Notes: generated by a model from the letters alone, not told the origin. Positions 44,231-56,459 are shown, numbered from the stretch's first letter. The stretch: 64,000 bases of DNA from Castor canadensis (GCF_047511655.1 NC_133398.1:38879638-38943637), one strand, 5' to 3'. Numbers and translations are program-made.

Positions 44231-46640
44231 TAAAACTTTCCTCCTAAGATCAGGAATAAGATAAGGGTAACCACTCTATTTCTTTTTTTTTTTTTTCATT
44301 TTTCTTTTATTATTCATATGTGCGTACAAGGCTTGGTTCATTTCTCCTCCCTGCCCCCACCCCCTCCCTTACCACCCACTCCACCCCCTCCCTCTTCCCC
44401 CCCAATACCCAGCAGAAACTATTTTGCCTTTATTTCTAATTTTGTTGTAGAGAGAGTATAAGCAATAATAGGAAGGAACAAGGGTTTTTGCTGGTTGAGA
44501 TAAGGATAGCTATATAGGGCATTGACTCACATTGATTTCCTGTGCGTGGGTGTTACCTTCTAGGTTAATTCTTTTTGATCTAACCTTTTCTCTAGTACCT
44601 GTTCCCCTTTTCCTATTGGCCTCAGTTGCTTTAAGGTATCTGCTTTAGTTTCTCTGCGTTAAGGGCAACAAATGCTAGCTAGTTTTTTAGGTGTCTTACC
44701 TATCCTCACCCCTCCCTTGTGTGCTCTCGCTTTTATCATGTGCTCATAGTCCAATCCCCTTGTTGTGTTTGCCCTTGATCTAGTGTCCACATATGAGGGA
44801 GAACATACGATTTTTGGTCTTTTGAGCCAGGCTAACCTCACTCAGAATGATGTTCTCCAATTCCATCCATTTACCAGCAAATGATAACATTTTGTTCTTC
44901 TTCATGGCTGCATAAAATTCCATTGTGTATAGATACCACATTTTCTTCATCCATTCGTCAGTGCTGGGGCATCTTGGCTGTTTCCATAACTTGGCTATTG
45001 TGAATAGTGCTGCAATAAACATGGATGTGCAGGTGCCTCTGGAGTAACAGTCTTTTGGGTATATCCCCAAGAGTGGTATTGCTGAATCAAATGGTAGATC
45101 GATGTCCAGCTTTTTAAGTAGCCTCCAAATTTTTTTCCAGAGTGGTTGTATTAGTCTACATTCCCACCAACAGTGTAAGAGGGTTCCTTTTTCCCCGCAT
45201 CCTCGCCAACACCTGTTGTTGGTGGTGTTGCTGATGATGGCTATTCTAACAGGGGTGAGGTGGAATCTTAGCGTGGTTTTAATTTGCATTTCCTTTATTG
45301 CTAGAGATGGTGAGCATTTTTTCATGTGTTTTCTGGCCATTTGAATTTCTTCTTTTGAGAAAGTTCTGTTTAGTTCACGTGCCCATTTCTTTATTACTCT
45401 CACTATTTCTATTCAAGGTTGTACTGGAGATGCTAGCCAGGACAATTAGGCAAGAAAAAGAAATAAAAGGTATCCAAGTTGGAAAGGAAGAAGTACAACT
45501 GTTTCTACTTGCAGATGACATGACCTTGTATATAGAAAGTCTTAAAGAATCCACTACAAAACTATCAGAACTAATGAGCAAGCTCAGCAATGCTGCAGGA
45601 AAAAAAGATGAATACATAAAAATCAATTGTATTTCTACACACTTTTCAACAATTGGTGCCAAGACAGCTGAATATTCACATGCAAAAGTATGATGTTGGA
45701 TCCTCTACCTCCCATAGCATACAAAATTAATTCAAAATGGATCACAGACCTAAAAGTAAGAGTTAAAACTCTTAGAAGACCATAAACATGTAAATGTTTG
45801 TGACCTAGGTCAGGCAATGGTATCTTAGATAGGACATGAAGAACACAAGGAACAAAAGCAAGAAATAGGCAATTTAACATCATTAAAGTTAAAAACTTCC
45901 ATGCTTTAAAGACATCATCAAAAAAGTGAAAGGAAGAACTGAGGTATGGCTCTAGTGGTAGAGCACCTGCCTAGCAAGTGCAAAGCCCTGAGTTCAAAAC
46001 CAAGTACCACCAAAAGAAAAATAAAGCGAAAGAAGTCCACAGAATGGAAGAAAAATTTTGCAAATTATGTATCTGATAAGGGACTTGTACCTGGAATACA
46101 TAAAGAACTCTTACAATGTGGTAATAAAAGGACAAATAACTAACAAACATGCAAAGGATCTGTACAGGCTTTCCCCAAGGTAGTTAAACAAATAGCCAAT
46201 ATGCACATGAAAAGATGCACAAAATCATAAACCATCAGGATAATGCAAATCAAATCACAATGCAACACCACTACACACCCAATTAAGATGACAATAATGA
46301 AAAAGACAGATAGTAACAGACATTGAGGATGTGGAGATATCTGAGCCTGTATCTCTGGTGGGAATATAAAATATGCAGCTACTTTAAAAACAATCTGGCA
46401 ATACTTCAACAGCCTAAACACACAATTACTTATATGACACTACAATTCTATTCTTAGGTGTATAACCCAGGAAATGAAAACTTGTACAAAATGCTCATAG
46501 CAGCATTATTCATAATAGCTAAAAAACTGGCAACAACTCAAATTGGGCAAACGAAAAATAAGGTACAGCCATACAATGGAATATGAAGTACTGATACATG
46601 GCACAATACAAATGAACCTTGACAATACTATGCTACAAAA
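44226..46640 (+). mobile_element. Old L1 (ORF2 RT core to 3' end), host of a nested young L1
   Basis: 44226-44283 reads NKTFLLRSGIR, then the frame resumes after the insertion at 45397 with [20 protein letters not shown], the RT core LFLLADDMTLYIESL, and later degenerate text to about 46640 (for example atacaatggaatatgaagt). An ID-like SINE lies at 45932-46020. Strongly decayed. Confidence 0.75.
44284..45396 (-). mobile_element. Young 5'-truncated L1 nested in old L1
   Basis: Minus-strand ORF2 C terminus is open for 207 codons: [82 protein letters not shown], then the 3'UTR with the C-rich complement of the G block and a T-run tail at 44284. Target duplication is imperfect: ccactctatttct (44271-44283) and actctcactatttct (45397-45411). 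Confidence 0.9.
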
Positions 46641-46879
46641 CTGGAGAACAGGAGGGCTGAACAAGTCTTGCCTGGGGGGTTGGTGCCAGTGGGAAGGGAG
46701 AGGAGGTAGAGAAAGAGTGTGGGAGGGTGAATATGGTGCAAATACTGTGTACAGCTGTATGTAAATGGAAAAATGAGACCAGTTGAAACTATTCCAGGAA
46801 TGAGGGGAGGAGGTGAATCCAAGTATGAAATATTTGATACATTGTAAGAACTTTTGTAAATGTCACAATGTACCCCCCA

Positions 46880-47520
46880 GCACAACAATAAAAAAAGAAA
46901 ATACTATGCTAAGTGAAAGAAGCCATTCAAAAAAAGCCAAGTCTTATATGATTTCATTACATGAGATGTCCAGAATAGGCAAATCTATAGAGACAGAAAG
47001 TAGATTGGTGATTGCACAGCACTGGGAAGGTGTGGAAGAAATGGAGTGACTGCTAATGGGTATGGTTTTCTCTTGGTGGATGATGAAAATGTCAAAATTG
47101 ATTGTGACTGCACAACTCTGTGAAAATATTAAAACCCCTTGAATTTTATACTTCACTTTAATATAGGTGTTCTGTATAAGTATTCACTATTATTGCAATA
47201 GTGAAGCTATTGCAATAATAAAAATGGAATGAGGTAATTATACATATTACAATATGGATAAACCTTGAAAACGTTATGCTAAGTGAAAGAAGCCAGATAC
47301 AAAAAACAACTATTGTATGATTCCATGTATATGAACTGTCCAGAATAGGCAAGTCTATAGGCAGATAGTAGGTTAGTGGTAGCCAAGGGGAAACGAGAAT
47401 GATTGCTAAGGGATGTTGAGAGTCTTTTAGAATTAGATTGGTGGTAATTATTGTACAGCCTTGTGAATAAACTAAAAATCAAGAAGAATTTTATGACATA
47501 AATTATATCTTGAAAATTTC
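46880..47520 (+). mobile_element. Two L1 3'UTR ends in tandem
   Basis: About 46900-47160 and 47265-47520 are similar to each other: both carry ctaagtgaaagaagcca, a tcttatatgatttcat or ttgtatgattccatg phrase, and gtccagaataggcaa followed by tctata. Old L1 3' ends, either two elements or a local duplication. Confidence 0.65.
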
Positions 47521-47784
47521 AAAAGCCTTCCAGAATAAACAGAAAAATAGAATTCATGTTCTGGCTGCAGCACTTACTAGATGACTCTTGTCACCCTTAC
47601 TTATTTCATCCTTACAGTCAACCTTACCTATTGTTTCTGTGTGGGGCTTGATCTAACTGGGGGAGGAATAACTGTGACTTGAACGTCCTTTTCCAATTGA
47701 AACAGATTTTACCTTCTCTTTGGTCTCTTCTTTCCTATCTCCTGGTTTTTTGAAGATTAAGTCCTGTTAAAAAATTATACCTGT

Positions 47785-48085
47785 AGGCCAGGTGTAATAG
47801 CTTACACCTATAATCCCAGCTACTTGGGAGGTAGAGATAGGAGGATTTGGTTTGAGGTCAGTCTGGGCAAAAAAAGTTAGTGAGACCCTATCTTAAAGAA
47901 AAAGCTTAGCTACATAGGAGATAGAAGTAGGAGGATCACGGTCTGAGGCAGCTCCAAGCGAAAGTTCAAGACGCTGTTTGAAAAATAACTCAAGCAAAAA
48001 AGATTGGATGTGTGGCTGAAGTGATAGAGCACTTGCCCAGCAAACACCAGGCCCTGAATTCCATCCCCAGTACTGCAAAATACAA
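47785..48085 (+). mobile_element. Three-unit composite SINE
   Basis: Head ggtgtaatagcttacaccta, second unit acataggagatagaagtagg, ID-like unit gtggctgaagtgatagagca with gaattccatccccagtactg. Confidence 0.75.
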
Positions 48086-48407
48086 CAACAAAAATCTGCT
48101 CACAAAGGACTTTGCTGGTTGAACATTTTTTGCTCATCCCCAAACCCATTTTTTTTTCCTAAGAGGCAGAAGCCTATTTTCACAACATGCCTTTAATTTA
48201 CAGAAACAGTAAATATAAATAAATTTTTTAAAAAGTCATTATACAAAGTGATGCTTCACAATTATGGAAAATTTGGAAAATTTGTAAAAGTAGAAAGAAG
48301 AGACAATACCATCCATTGTCTCTTCACCCAAAAATGAACACTTTTTTTAAACTTTTAAATTTACAGATAAAATGATATATATTTATTATGTACAACATGA
48401 TGTTTTA

Positions 48408-50624
48408 TTTTATTTTTATTCATATGTGCATACAATATTTGAGTCATTTCTCCCCTCTCCCCAACCCCTCCCTTACCACCCACTCTGCCCCCTTCCTCTC
48501 CCCCCCACCCCCTCAATACCCGCCAGAAACTATTTTGCCCTTATCTCTAATTTTGTTGAAGAGAGAGTATAAGCAATAATAGGAAGGAACAAGGGTTTTT
48601 GCTGGTTGAGATAAGGATATCTATACAGGGAGTTGACTCACATTGATTTCCTATGCATGTGTGTTACCTTCTAGGTTAATTCTTTTTGATCTAACCTTTT
48701 CTCTAGTTCCTGGTCCCCTTCTCCTATTGGCCTCAGTTGCTTTAAAGTATCTGCTTTAGTTTCTCTGCGTTGAGGACAACAAATGCTATCTAGTTTTTTA
48801 GGTGTCTTACCTATCCTCACCCCTCCCTTGTGTGCTCTAGCTTTACCATGTGATCAAAGTCCAATCCCCTTGTTGTGTTTGCCCTTGATCTAATGTCCAC
48901 ATATAAGGGAGCACATACGATTTTTGGTCTTTTGGGCCAGGCTAACCTCACTCGGAATGATGTTCTCCAATTCCATCCATTTACCAGCGAATGATAGCAT
49001 TTTGTTCTTCTTCATGGCTGCATAAAATTCCATTGTGTATAGATACCACATTTTCTTAATCCATTCATCAGTAGTGGGGCATCTTGGCTGTTTCTATAAC
49101 TTGGCTATTGTGAATAGTGCTGCAATAAACATGGGTGTGCAGGTGCCTCTGGAGTAACCTGTGTCACAGTCTTTTGGGTATATCCCCAAGAGTGGTATTG
49201 CTGGATCATATGGTAGATCAGTGTTTAGCTTTTTAAGTAGCCTCCAAATTTTTTTCCAGAGTGGTTGTACTAGTTTACATTCCCACCAACAGTGTAAGAG
49301 GGTTCCTTTTTCCCCCCAAATCCTTGCCAACACCTGTTGTTGGTGGTGTTGCTAATGATGGCTATTCTAACAGGGGTGAGGTGGAATCTTAGTGCGGTTT
49401 TAATTTGCATTTCCTTTATTGCTAGAGATGGTGAGCATTTTTTCATGTGTTTTTTGGCCATTTGAATTTCTTTTGAGAAAGTTCTGTTTAGTTCACGTGC
49501 CCATTTCTTTATTGGTTCATTAGTTTTGGGAGAATTTAGTTTTTTAAGTTCCCTCTATATTCTGGTTATCAGTCCTTTGTCTGATGTGTAGCTGGCAAAT
49601 ATTTTCTCCCACTCTGTGGGTGTTCTCTTCAGTTTAGAGACCATTTCTTTTGATGAATAGAAGCTTTTTAGTTTTATGAGGTCCCACTTATCTATGCTAT
49701 CTCTTAGTTGCTGTGTTGCTGGGGTTCCATTGAGAAAGTTCTTGGCTACACCTACTAACTCCAGAGTATTTCCTACTCTTTCCTGTATCAACTTTTAGTT
49801 TGTGGTCTGATATTAAGATCCTTGATCCATTTTGAGTTAATATTGGTATAGGGTGATATACATGGATCTAGTTTCAGTTTTTTGCAGACTGTTAACCAGT
49901 TTTCCCAGCAGTTGTTGTTGAAGAGGCTGCTTTTTCTCCATCGTATATTTTTAGCACCTTTGTCAAGGACAAGTTGGTTATAGTTGTGTGGCTTCATATC
50001 TGGGTCCTCTATTCTGTTCCACTGGTCTTCATGTCTGTTTTTGTGCCAGTACCATGCTGTTTTTATTGCTATTGCTTTGTAATATAGTTTGAAGTTGGGT
50101 ATTGTGATACCTCCTGCATTGTTCTTTTGACTGAGTATTGCCTTGGCTATTCATGGCCTCTTGTATTTCCATATAAATTTAACGGTAGATTTTTCAATCT
50201 CTTTAATGAATGTCATTGGAATTTTGTCATTGGAATTTTGATGGCAATTGCATTAAACATGTAGATTACTTTTGGGAATATAGACATTTTTACTCTGTTG
50301 ATTATACCGATCCATGAGCATGGGAGATCTCTCCACTTTCTATAGTCTTCCTCAATCTCTTTCTTCAGAAGTTTATAGTTCTCCTTGTAGAGGTCGTTCA
50401 CATCCTTTGTTAGGTTTACACCTAACAAAAGTATTTGATTTTTTTTGAGGCTATTGTAAATGAAATTGTTTTCATATATTCTTTTTCAGTTTGTTCATTA
50501 TTAGTGTATAGAAATGCTAATGATTTTTCTATGTTGATTTTATATCCTACTACCTTGTTATAGCTATTGATGGTGTCTAGGAGCTTTTGAGTAGAGTTTT
50601 TTGGGTCTTTAAGGTATAGGATCA
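48408..50624 (-). mobile_element. Young L1, 2.2 kb, perfect 16-bp target duplication
   Basis: The longest young L1 here. Minus-strand ORF2 text runs from the RT region ([20 protein letters not shown], then [15 protein letters not shown]) through [78 protein letters not shown] and the C terminus, to a 3'UTR with the G block and an A-rich tail. Frame breaks are present, including a TAG at 49555-49557. acaacatgatgtttta is repeated exactly at 48392-48407 and 50625-50640. The plus-strand target fits TTTT/AA. Confidence 0.94.
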
Positions 50625-50640
50625 ACAACATGATGTTTTA

Positions 50641-50642
<2 letters not shown>

Positions 50643-50675
<33 letters not shown>
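50643..50675. repeat. (GT)n microsatellite
   Basis: Uninterrupted GT repeat of about 32 bases directly behind the right target duplication of the 48408-50624 L1. Confidence 0.95.
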
Positions 50676-50904
50676 CAAATCTATCTAATTAGCATATGCA
50701 TTACCTCACAGTTATTTTTTGCGATAACACGTAATATTCATTCTCTTAGCCTTTTTCAAAAATATAATATACTGTCATTAAATACAGTTATTATGCTTTA
50801 CAATAGATCCAGAAACAAACACTCATAATTCCCTTCTTAATTTTTCTATGCAGTTTTATTGCCTAGTTGGGATTATATTCACTGTTTCCCAAGTTTTCCT
50901 TTTT

Positions 50905-50928
50905 TTTTTTTTGTATGTGGTTTTATTA

Positions 50929-50960
<32 letters not shown>

Positions 50961-52010
50961 GATGGGACTGGGGTTTGAACTCAGGGATTAGGCACTCTAC
51001 TGCTTGAGCCACACCTCCATTCCATTTTGGTCTGGCTATTTATTTATTTATTTTTTTTGTCTGTGGCACTAGGGTTTGAACTAAGAGTTTCACACTTGAT
51101 AGGCAGATGCTGTTACTGCTTGAGCCACTCTGCCACCCCTTTTTTGTGTTGGATTTTTTCAAGATAGTGTCTCGAAAACTGTTTGCTCAAGGCTGGCTTC
51201 AAACTGCGATCCTCCTGATCTCTGCCTCTTGAGTAGCGAGGATTACAGCTGTGAGCCACTGGTGCTCAGCTGATCTGGTTATTTTGGAGATGGGGTCTGG
51301 AAAACTATTTGATCCTCCCAATATCTGCCTCCCAAGTAGCTAGGATTATGGTGTGAGCCATTGTCACAAAGCTTATTTTTTTTATTTATGTATTTTTAAT
51401 TAAAAATTTTTTTTGGACAGTGTCTTACTACTTGGCTATAATACAGACCCAGGCTGGCCTGGAACTAGAGATACTTCTGCCTCAACCTCCTGAGTGCTAG
51501 GACTACAAGGCATGTGCCACCACATCCAGCACTTTTTTTTTTTTTTTTTTGGCTATACTGGAGTTTGAACTCGGAGCCTCACGCTTTCTAGGCAGGCACT
51601 CTACCACTTGAGCTATTCACCAGGCCTTTTTTGCATTGGTTGCTTTTGAAATAGGGTCTTGCTTTATGCCCAGGTCAGCCTGGACCAGGATCCTCCTATT
51701 CATGCTTCCCAGTGTAGATCGGATTTTGACAGGAGCATGCTACCACATCCTGCCGTTGGTTGAGATGACATCTCTCCAACCTTTTGGCTGGGCTGACCTT
51801 GGACTACAATCCTCCTATCTCTACATCCTAAGTACCTGGGATTGCAAGTTTGAGACATTGTGCCTGGCCACTGTTTTTTTTTTTTTTAATAAGAGGGGTC
51901 TTACTATTTTGCCCAGTTTGGCCTTGAACTCCTGTGCTCAAGTATCCTCCTGTCTCAGCCTCCTAAATAGCTGGGACTATAGTTGTACACAAATGTGTCT
52001 AGCTTCCCAA
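50905..52010 (-). mobile_element. Dense cluster of minus-strand SINEs
   Basis: At least five units in succession, starting after an (ATT)n run at about 50931-50960: 50960-51030 ID-like, 51055-51270 composite (ggcactagggtttgaactaa, gcctcttgagtagcgaggat), 51270-51365 B1-like part, 51400-51530 B1, 51535-51870 composite, 51880-52005 B1/7SL (cttgaactcctgtgctcaag). Same orientation throughout. Confidence 0.7.
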
Positions 52011-52194
52011 ATTTTCTCAATGAAAAATCTCAAATGTACAGAAAAGTTGAAAGTCTAGCATAATCAACACCCATATGTCACCATCTTGAGTCAATAGTTG
52101 TTAGTTTGCTATATTTGCTTTAACTAGATATGTATGCATTTATTTTTTCTGAATCATTTTACTTATTTATTTTTAAACTAAGCCCATTTAATCC

Positions 52195-52910
52195 CGAACT
52201 TTTTTTTTTGGGAGGGTGGTGGTACTGGGTCTGAATCTACGACTTTGCACTTACTATGTAGGCAGTCTGCCACTGAGCCATGCCCCCAGCTCTGAACCAT
52301 TTTAAAGTAAGTTGCAGAGCTGAATGTATGGCTCAAGTGGTAGGGCAGCTGCTTTGAAAGCACAAAGCCCTGAGTTAAAACCCAGTCCCATTTAAAAAAA
52401 AAGTAAATTGCAGACACTGTGACACATCATCCTAAATTCTTCAGCACGTACTTCCTAATAATAATTCTCTAATAGTCTGTAATATCCAGCTCATATCAAA
52501 ATTACCCCCAGTTCTCATAATTTTTATATTTGCAATGCTGGGGATTGAACCCAGGGCCTCCCACACATGCTAGGAAAGAGCTACCATTTGAGCTTTTCCC
52601 CCCAGACCTTTTTTTTTGTGGTCCTGTGGTCTGAACTCAGGGTCTACACCTTGAGCCACTTCACCAGCCCTTTTTTGTGGTGGGTTTTTGGAGATAGGGT
52701 CTCTCAAACTATTTGCCAGGCTTTGAACCTCGATTCTCCTGATCTCTGCCTCCTGAGTAGCTAGGGTTACAGGCATGAGCCACCGGCACCCAGACCTTTT
52801 GTTTTTGTTTCAGAGATAGGAGCTCATTAACCTTGCCCCAGTTGGCTTTGAACTCACAATCCTCCCCTGTAAACTGGGATTACAGGTATGTACCACTACA
52901 CCCAGATCCA
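52195..52910. mobile_element. SINE cluster of mixed orientation
   Basis: 52200-52292 ID-like (minus); 52315-52405 ID-like (plus; ggctcaagtggtagggcagc); 52528-52600 ID (minus; ctggggattgaacccagggc); 52605-52795 composite (minus; ctgcctcctgagtagctagg, gagccaccggcacccag); 52798-52910 B1 (minus). Confidence 0.75.
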
Positions 52911-53409
52911 ATAATTAACTGTAAAAAAAATGTGCTACACAATAGTTCTTAACATAGTAATTTTCTGACCTGACTACCACCAGGGAAGCTTATCACTGAA
53001 AGGATATTCAACAAACTAAAGGATAAGTTCCCATCTGACCTTGGGACTAAACACCATGACTGACCCTGAGTAGAAGCAATGGAAGAAATGTGAAGGAGAC
53101 AGTTTTGGGAGGAAGGATGTTTATACTCCAGCATCCAACTAGACATGCTGGCTCCACTGCAAGTGGGATTAGGTAGAGCGGGCAGTGCAATGTCATTCTC
53201 TTCCTTTACTGATACTCAGTTGCAGAAACAGCCATGTTGGCCTTAGCCCCCTGGCCTAGCATTTGTCCTGGGAGTCATCACCATCACCCTCCAAACCACT
53301 GAGGTGAGCTTCAAGGCCCAGCATGGCTAATGGCTGCATCTTCCATCTTGTGTCAGGATGGATTGAGCTGGTGGTCCTACAGCCCCTTACATGGCATTTG
53401 CTTTTACTC

Positions 53410-53600
53410 TTATTTAGTTTAAACATATAGTAGGCACAAAGGTACATAAGAATCACTCTATTTTTTACTAATGGCTGCATAATATTCTATATCATGCATG
53501 TGCCATGTGCCAAAGTTTATTCAATAGTTCTCTACTAATGAATATTCAGATTATTTTACATTATGATATTATAAACAATACTTACTGAATAACTTTTTAA
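53410..53600 (-). mobile_element. Decayed L1 3' fragment
   Basis: Complement of old L1 ORF2/3' text: aatggctgcataatattcta, tattcagattattttacatt, ttataaacaatacttactga. Confidence 0.55.
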
Positions 53601-53604
53601 TCCG

Positions 53605-53810
53605 TGTTTTTTTTTGTCAGTACTGGGGTTTGAACTGAGGGCCTCACACTTGCTAGGTGAGCATTGTACTACCTGAGCTACTCCACCAGCATTTTTTTTT
53701 TTTGAGACATTCTCACTGTGTTGCCCAGGTTAGTCCAGAATTTGCACTCATCCTGCCTTATCCTCCTGAGTGCTGGTATTACAGGTGTGTTCCACCATTC
53801 CTGGCACACA
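53605..53810 (-). mobile_element. Composite SINE
   Basis: ID-like part (agtactggggtttgaactga, gagctactccaccagc) and B1-like part (gagacattctcactgtgttg, gtgctggtattacaggtgtg). Confidence 0.8.
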
Positions 53811-53959
53811 AATGATTTTATACTTGGTATTTTGAACTTACAATGTGAAAACTAGAGTGCCTTAGAAAAGGAGAACAATTGAATAGTGAAACTGTTAGAA
53901 GTTTGACCATTACGTAGTAATCTTGGCAGTCAGGATTCAAAACCAACAGAGTATACTGT

Positions 53960-54080
53960 CAGGTCTGGAAGGAGCCATCTGGTTCATCTCTGTTGTTTTA
54001 ATAAGGAAAATGAGGCCCAGAGAGGTCAGAGCCTATCCAAGGTTACATATCAAGGTGGTGACAGAACGAGGTCTGACCAG
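53960..54080 (-). repeat. MIR SINE fragment
   Basis: Complement of MIR: ggaaaatgaggcccagagag, gttacatatcaaggtggtga, cagaacgaggtctga. Confidence 0.65.
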
Positions 54081-54224
54081 ACCACTGAACCACACTCCTG
54101 TGTGCGCCTTTGCCTCAGCGCATGTCCGAGGATGGTGTTTGAGAGGGTGTCTGGACACAGTGCATGTGAGAAAAGGAGGGAGGAAGAGTTCTGAACTAGA
54201 GGGCCAAGGACACTGGTCATTTTT

Positions 54225-54274
54225 TTTATTCATCTGTGCATACAATGTTTGGGTCATTTCTCCCCCTCCCCCCT
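54225..54274 (-). mobile_element. Minimal L1 tail insertion (about 50 bp) with perfect 15-bp target duplication
   Basis: Only the tail and the last bases of the L1 3'UTR are present, in minus orientation (tattcatctgtgcatacaat, gggtcatttctccccctccc). acactggtcattttt is repeated exactly at 54210-54224 and 54275-54289. One of the shortest L1 insertions recognisable by eye. Confidence 0.9.
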
Positions 54275-54289
54275 ACACTGGTCATTTTT

Positions 54290-55690
54290 GGAGAAAGGCT
54301 GGGAGGTAGCCCTGAGGGACAGGTAATGCAGCAATACATGACAGAAATTAAAAACAACCGCAAAAAAACCTTTCTAATGTGTAAGTTTCTAATGTGCAAG
54401 ATGAGTTTGGAGAGAGGAAAAGCAGCCATAAGGTGAAGGGAACCCAGAAATTTCTGAGTATCCTGGGAAGGCCTTTTGAAGGAGGACTTTAGAAATAAAG
54501 CATTTCAAGCCAGAAGCTGCTTCTCTCTGAACTGTGGTCCTGTCTGGGCTCCTTCACCAAGCCAACCTTAGGAAGGACTGATTATCTCTCTAGAAAGAAC
54601 GAGACTCCAGTGTCTGCCCTACAGAGCCAACTTCAGGACAGAGCAGGGCCCTCTTCCAGAGCCCATACGATAGACTCGTTCCCTGGGGAGATCCCTTTGG
54701 AGTGGAAGGATGACCACATTAGCAATCTCTTTACTTACCCTTGTCATGTAACAGGCTGATACTTCACCCACAGAACCTGGGAAGAAAGGACTGGACTCTA
54801 GAACTCGGGACTCTGAGAGTCAAAGGGTGGCAAACTGGCTGGGATCCTAGGGAAGCACTCCTTCAGAAGGGCTGGGGCAGGGGTCTTCTCTCATTTCACC
54901 TAAGTTCTGAACAGCCCCATCCTCTGGAAGAAAACTTTCAACATGGAAGCATTTCCTGAGCTGGGATAGCTCTGCTGAGGTCTGGCCCATTTCAAAATGT
55001 GGCATCAGCAGAGTGCTGCTCAGCCAATGGAGAGTGCTGGGGGGAAGACAAGTGGGCTTTGTAATGCTTTGGGGTCTCTTACCTCAGCTTGAACAAGCAC
55101 AGCTGGCCAAAAGCAAAGTAGTAATAAAGGCAAAGCTTACTCACCTGTCACATCCCAATCTTAGTTCCACTCTCTTCCACCCTCATCCACATTCCATAAC
55201 GTCCCCTGGGGTCCCACCCTGCTGTCATTTAGTTTTACAAAGAATGCAATTTATGGGAGATCTCTCTCACTAAGTACCTATATTCTAAAGGAACAGTCTG
55301 TAAGGCCCAGAGGAATGACCCCAAAGCTATGTAAGGTATTCTAAAGCAGTCTTCCCTCTGGCACCTCATCCTCAAAGCTCCTCACACATAGACAGGACAT
55401 CTACCCATTTAAGCCTCAATTTCCCCAGCAATAAAAATTAGCAGCAAAATCAAGTTATTTTCCAAGTTCCTTCCAACTTTGATGTATGAGATTTTAGAGT
55501 TTTGAGAATCTATAGCCTCCCATTCTGAGAGCACAGGGCTGGCCAGCTCTTGTTAGGAGGCAACTTGTCTGTGGTTTGGCACCACTGCCCAGCAGGCATT
55601 TATTAAATCAGTGGGATGTGGTCCCTGCTGGCCTGGAAGAGAACATTAAGCTCCAAAAACTTCCTGCAGCAGGCGGCCTCCTTTGGAGAG
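54290..55690. other. Unique intergenic sequence, nothing recognised
   Basis: No repeat, exon or RNA gene could be supported here. Short open frames of 60-90 codons look like chance. Confidence 0.5.
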
Positions 55691-55696
55691 TGCTGC

Positions 55697-56011
55697 TCAG
55701 AGGGGCGAGGAACAAAACCATTTAGATCCTTGGCTGTGTTCCAAGATCCTGTTTGCTAGTACTTCTGCCCTGTCTGCACGGAGAACCAGTGACTGGAAAC
55801 ATCTGGAATCCTGCTTAAGACAGGCGACCTCTCTCTCCTTCCTTTGGGGTGGCTGTTCTTGACTCTGGTAATCCAAGTTGACCTTTGCCAATGCCCTTTC
55901 CCTTCCAATCTTCTGCACTTCATTGGGCAACAACTCTTTAATAAAATCCACATGAACCCAGCTGCTAACAGCTTCTGGAAGGACTACAAGATCTAACACC
56001 TGCCCCTGCAT
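55697..56011 (-). pseudogene. Unidentified 104-codon open frame, probable gene relic
   Basis: The minus strand encodes MQGQVLDLVVLPEAVSSWVH, then VDFIKELLPNEVQKIGRERA, LAKVNLDYQSQEQPPQRKER and SLVLRADRAEVLANRILEHS, ending in TGA. It is charged and helix-like rather than low-complexity, and unlike the SINE/L1 frames nearby. I do not recognise it. No poly(A) tail or splice sites are evident. A 114 bp part is repeated in inverted orientation at 56345-56457. It may be a decayed gene or retrocopy, or a piece of an unfamiliar repeat. A chance frame is also possible. Confidence 0.35.
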
Positions 56012-56457
56012 TCCTTGAGCCCTAGTAGCAAGGGAAAAGAGGGCTGAGACCCAACTCTTGCACCTCTGTGTCTTCTAGTGGAATTGTAGAGAAAGGGAGT
56101 AGGCATGGGGAAAGAAACGATGAGAATCTGCTGAAGATGCGGAAGGCAGCTTCAGGTAAGGAATGCACAGTTGTAGTGCCGTGATGCTGGGTGGCCCAGC
56201 AGAGCTCTGTGAGCCTGGGCTTGCCTCATTCCCAGTAACCTTAACCATGTTGACAAGACTTATCACTCTGAAACAGGCCTAGGCTGAGAAATCAGAGTGC
56301 ATGTTACTGACCTAATAGTTCTTCGGCCTCTGTGACCTGGGGAGCCAGAAGCTGTTAGCAGCTGGTTGCATGTGGATTTTGTTAGAGGACTGTTGTCCAA
56401 TGAAGTGCAGAAGATTGAAAGAGTAAGGGCTTGGCAAAGGTCAACTGGGATTACCAG
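55865..56457. repeat. 114-bp inverted repeat pair with 366-bp spacer
   Basis: 55865-55978 (complement) and 56345-56457 share ccagaagctgttagcagctg, tgtggatttt, ccaatgaagtgcagaagatt, ggcaaaggtcaact and gattaccag, at roughly 85-90% identity by eye. Similarity stops sharply on both sides. Confidence 0.85.
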
Positions 56458-56459
56458 CA

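Noticed and set aside
44780-45403. 207-codon L1 ORF2 C-terminal frames here and at 14442-15065 as host genes
   Set aside because: They are parts of 5'-truncated L1 insertions with tails and target duplications.
44284-45690. Twin-primed (5'-inverted) single L1
   Set aside because: The opposite-strand parts differ in age, the outer old frame continues across the insert, and flanking repeats mark a separate insertion.
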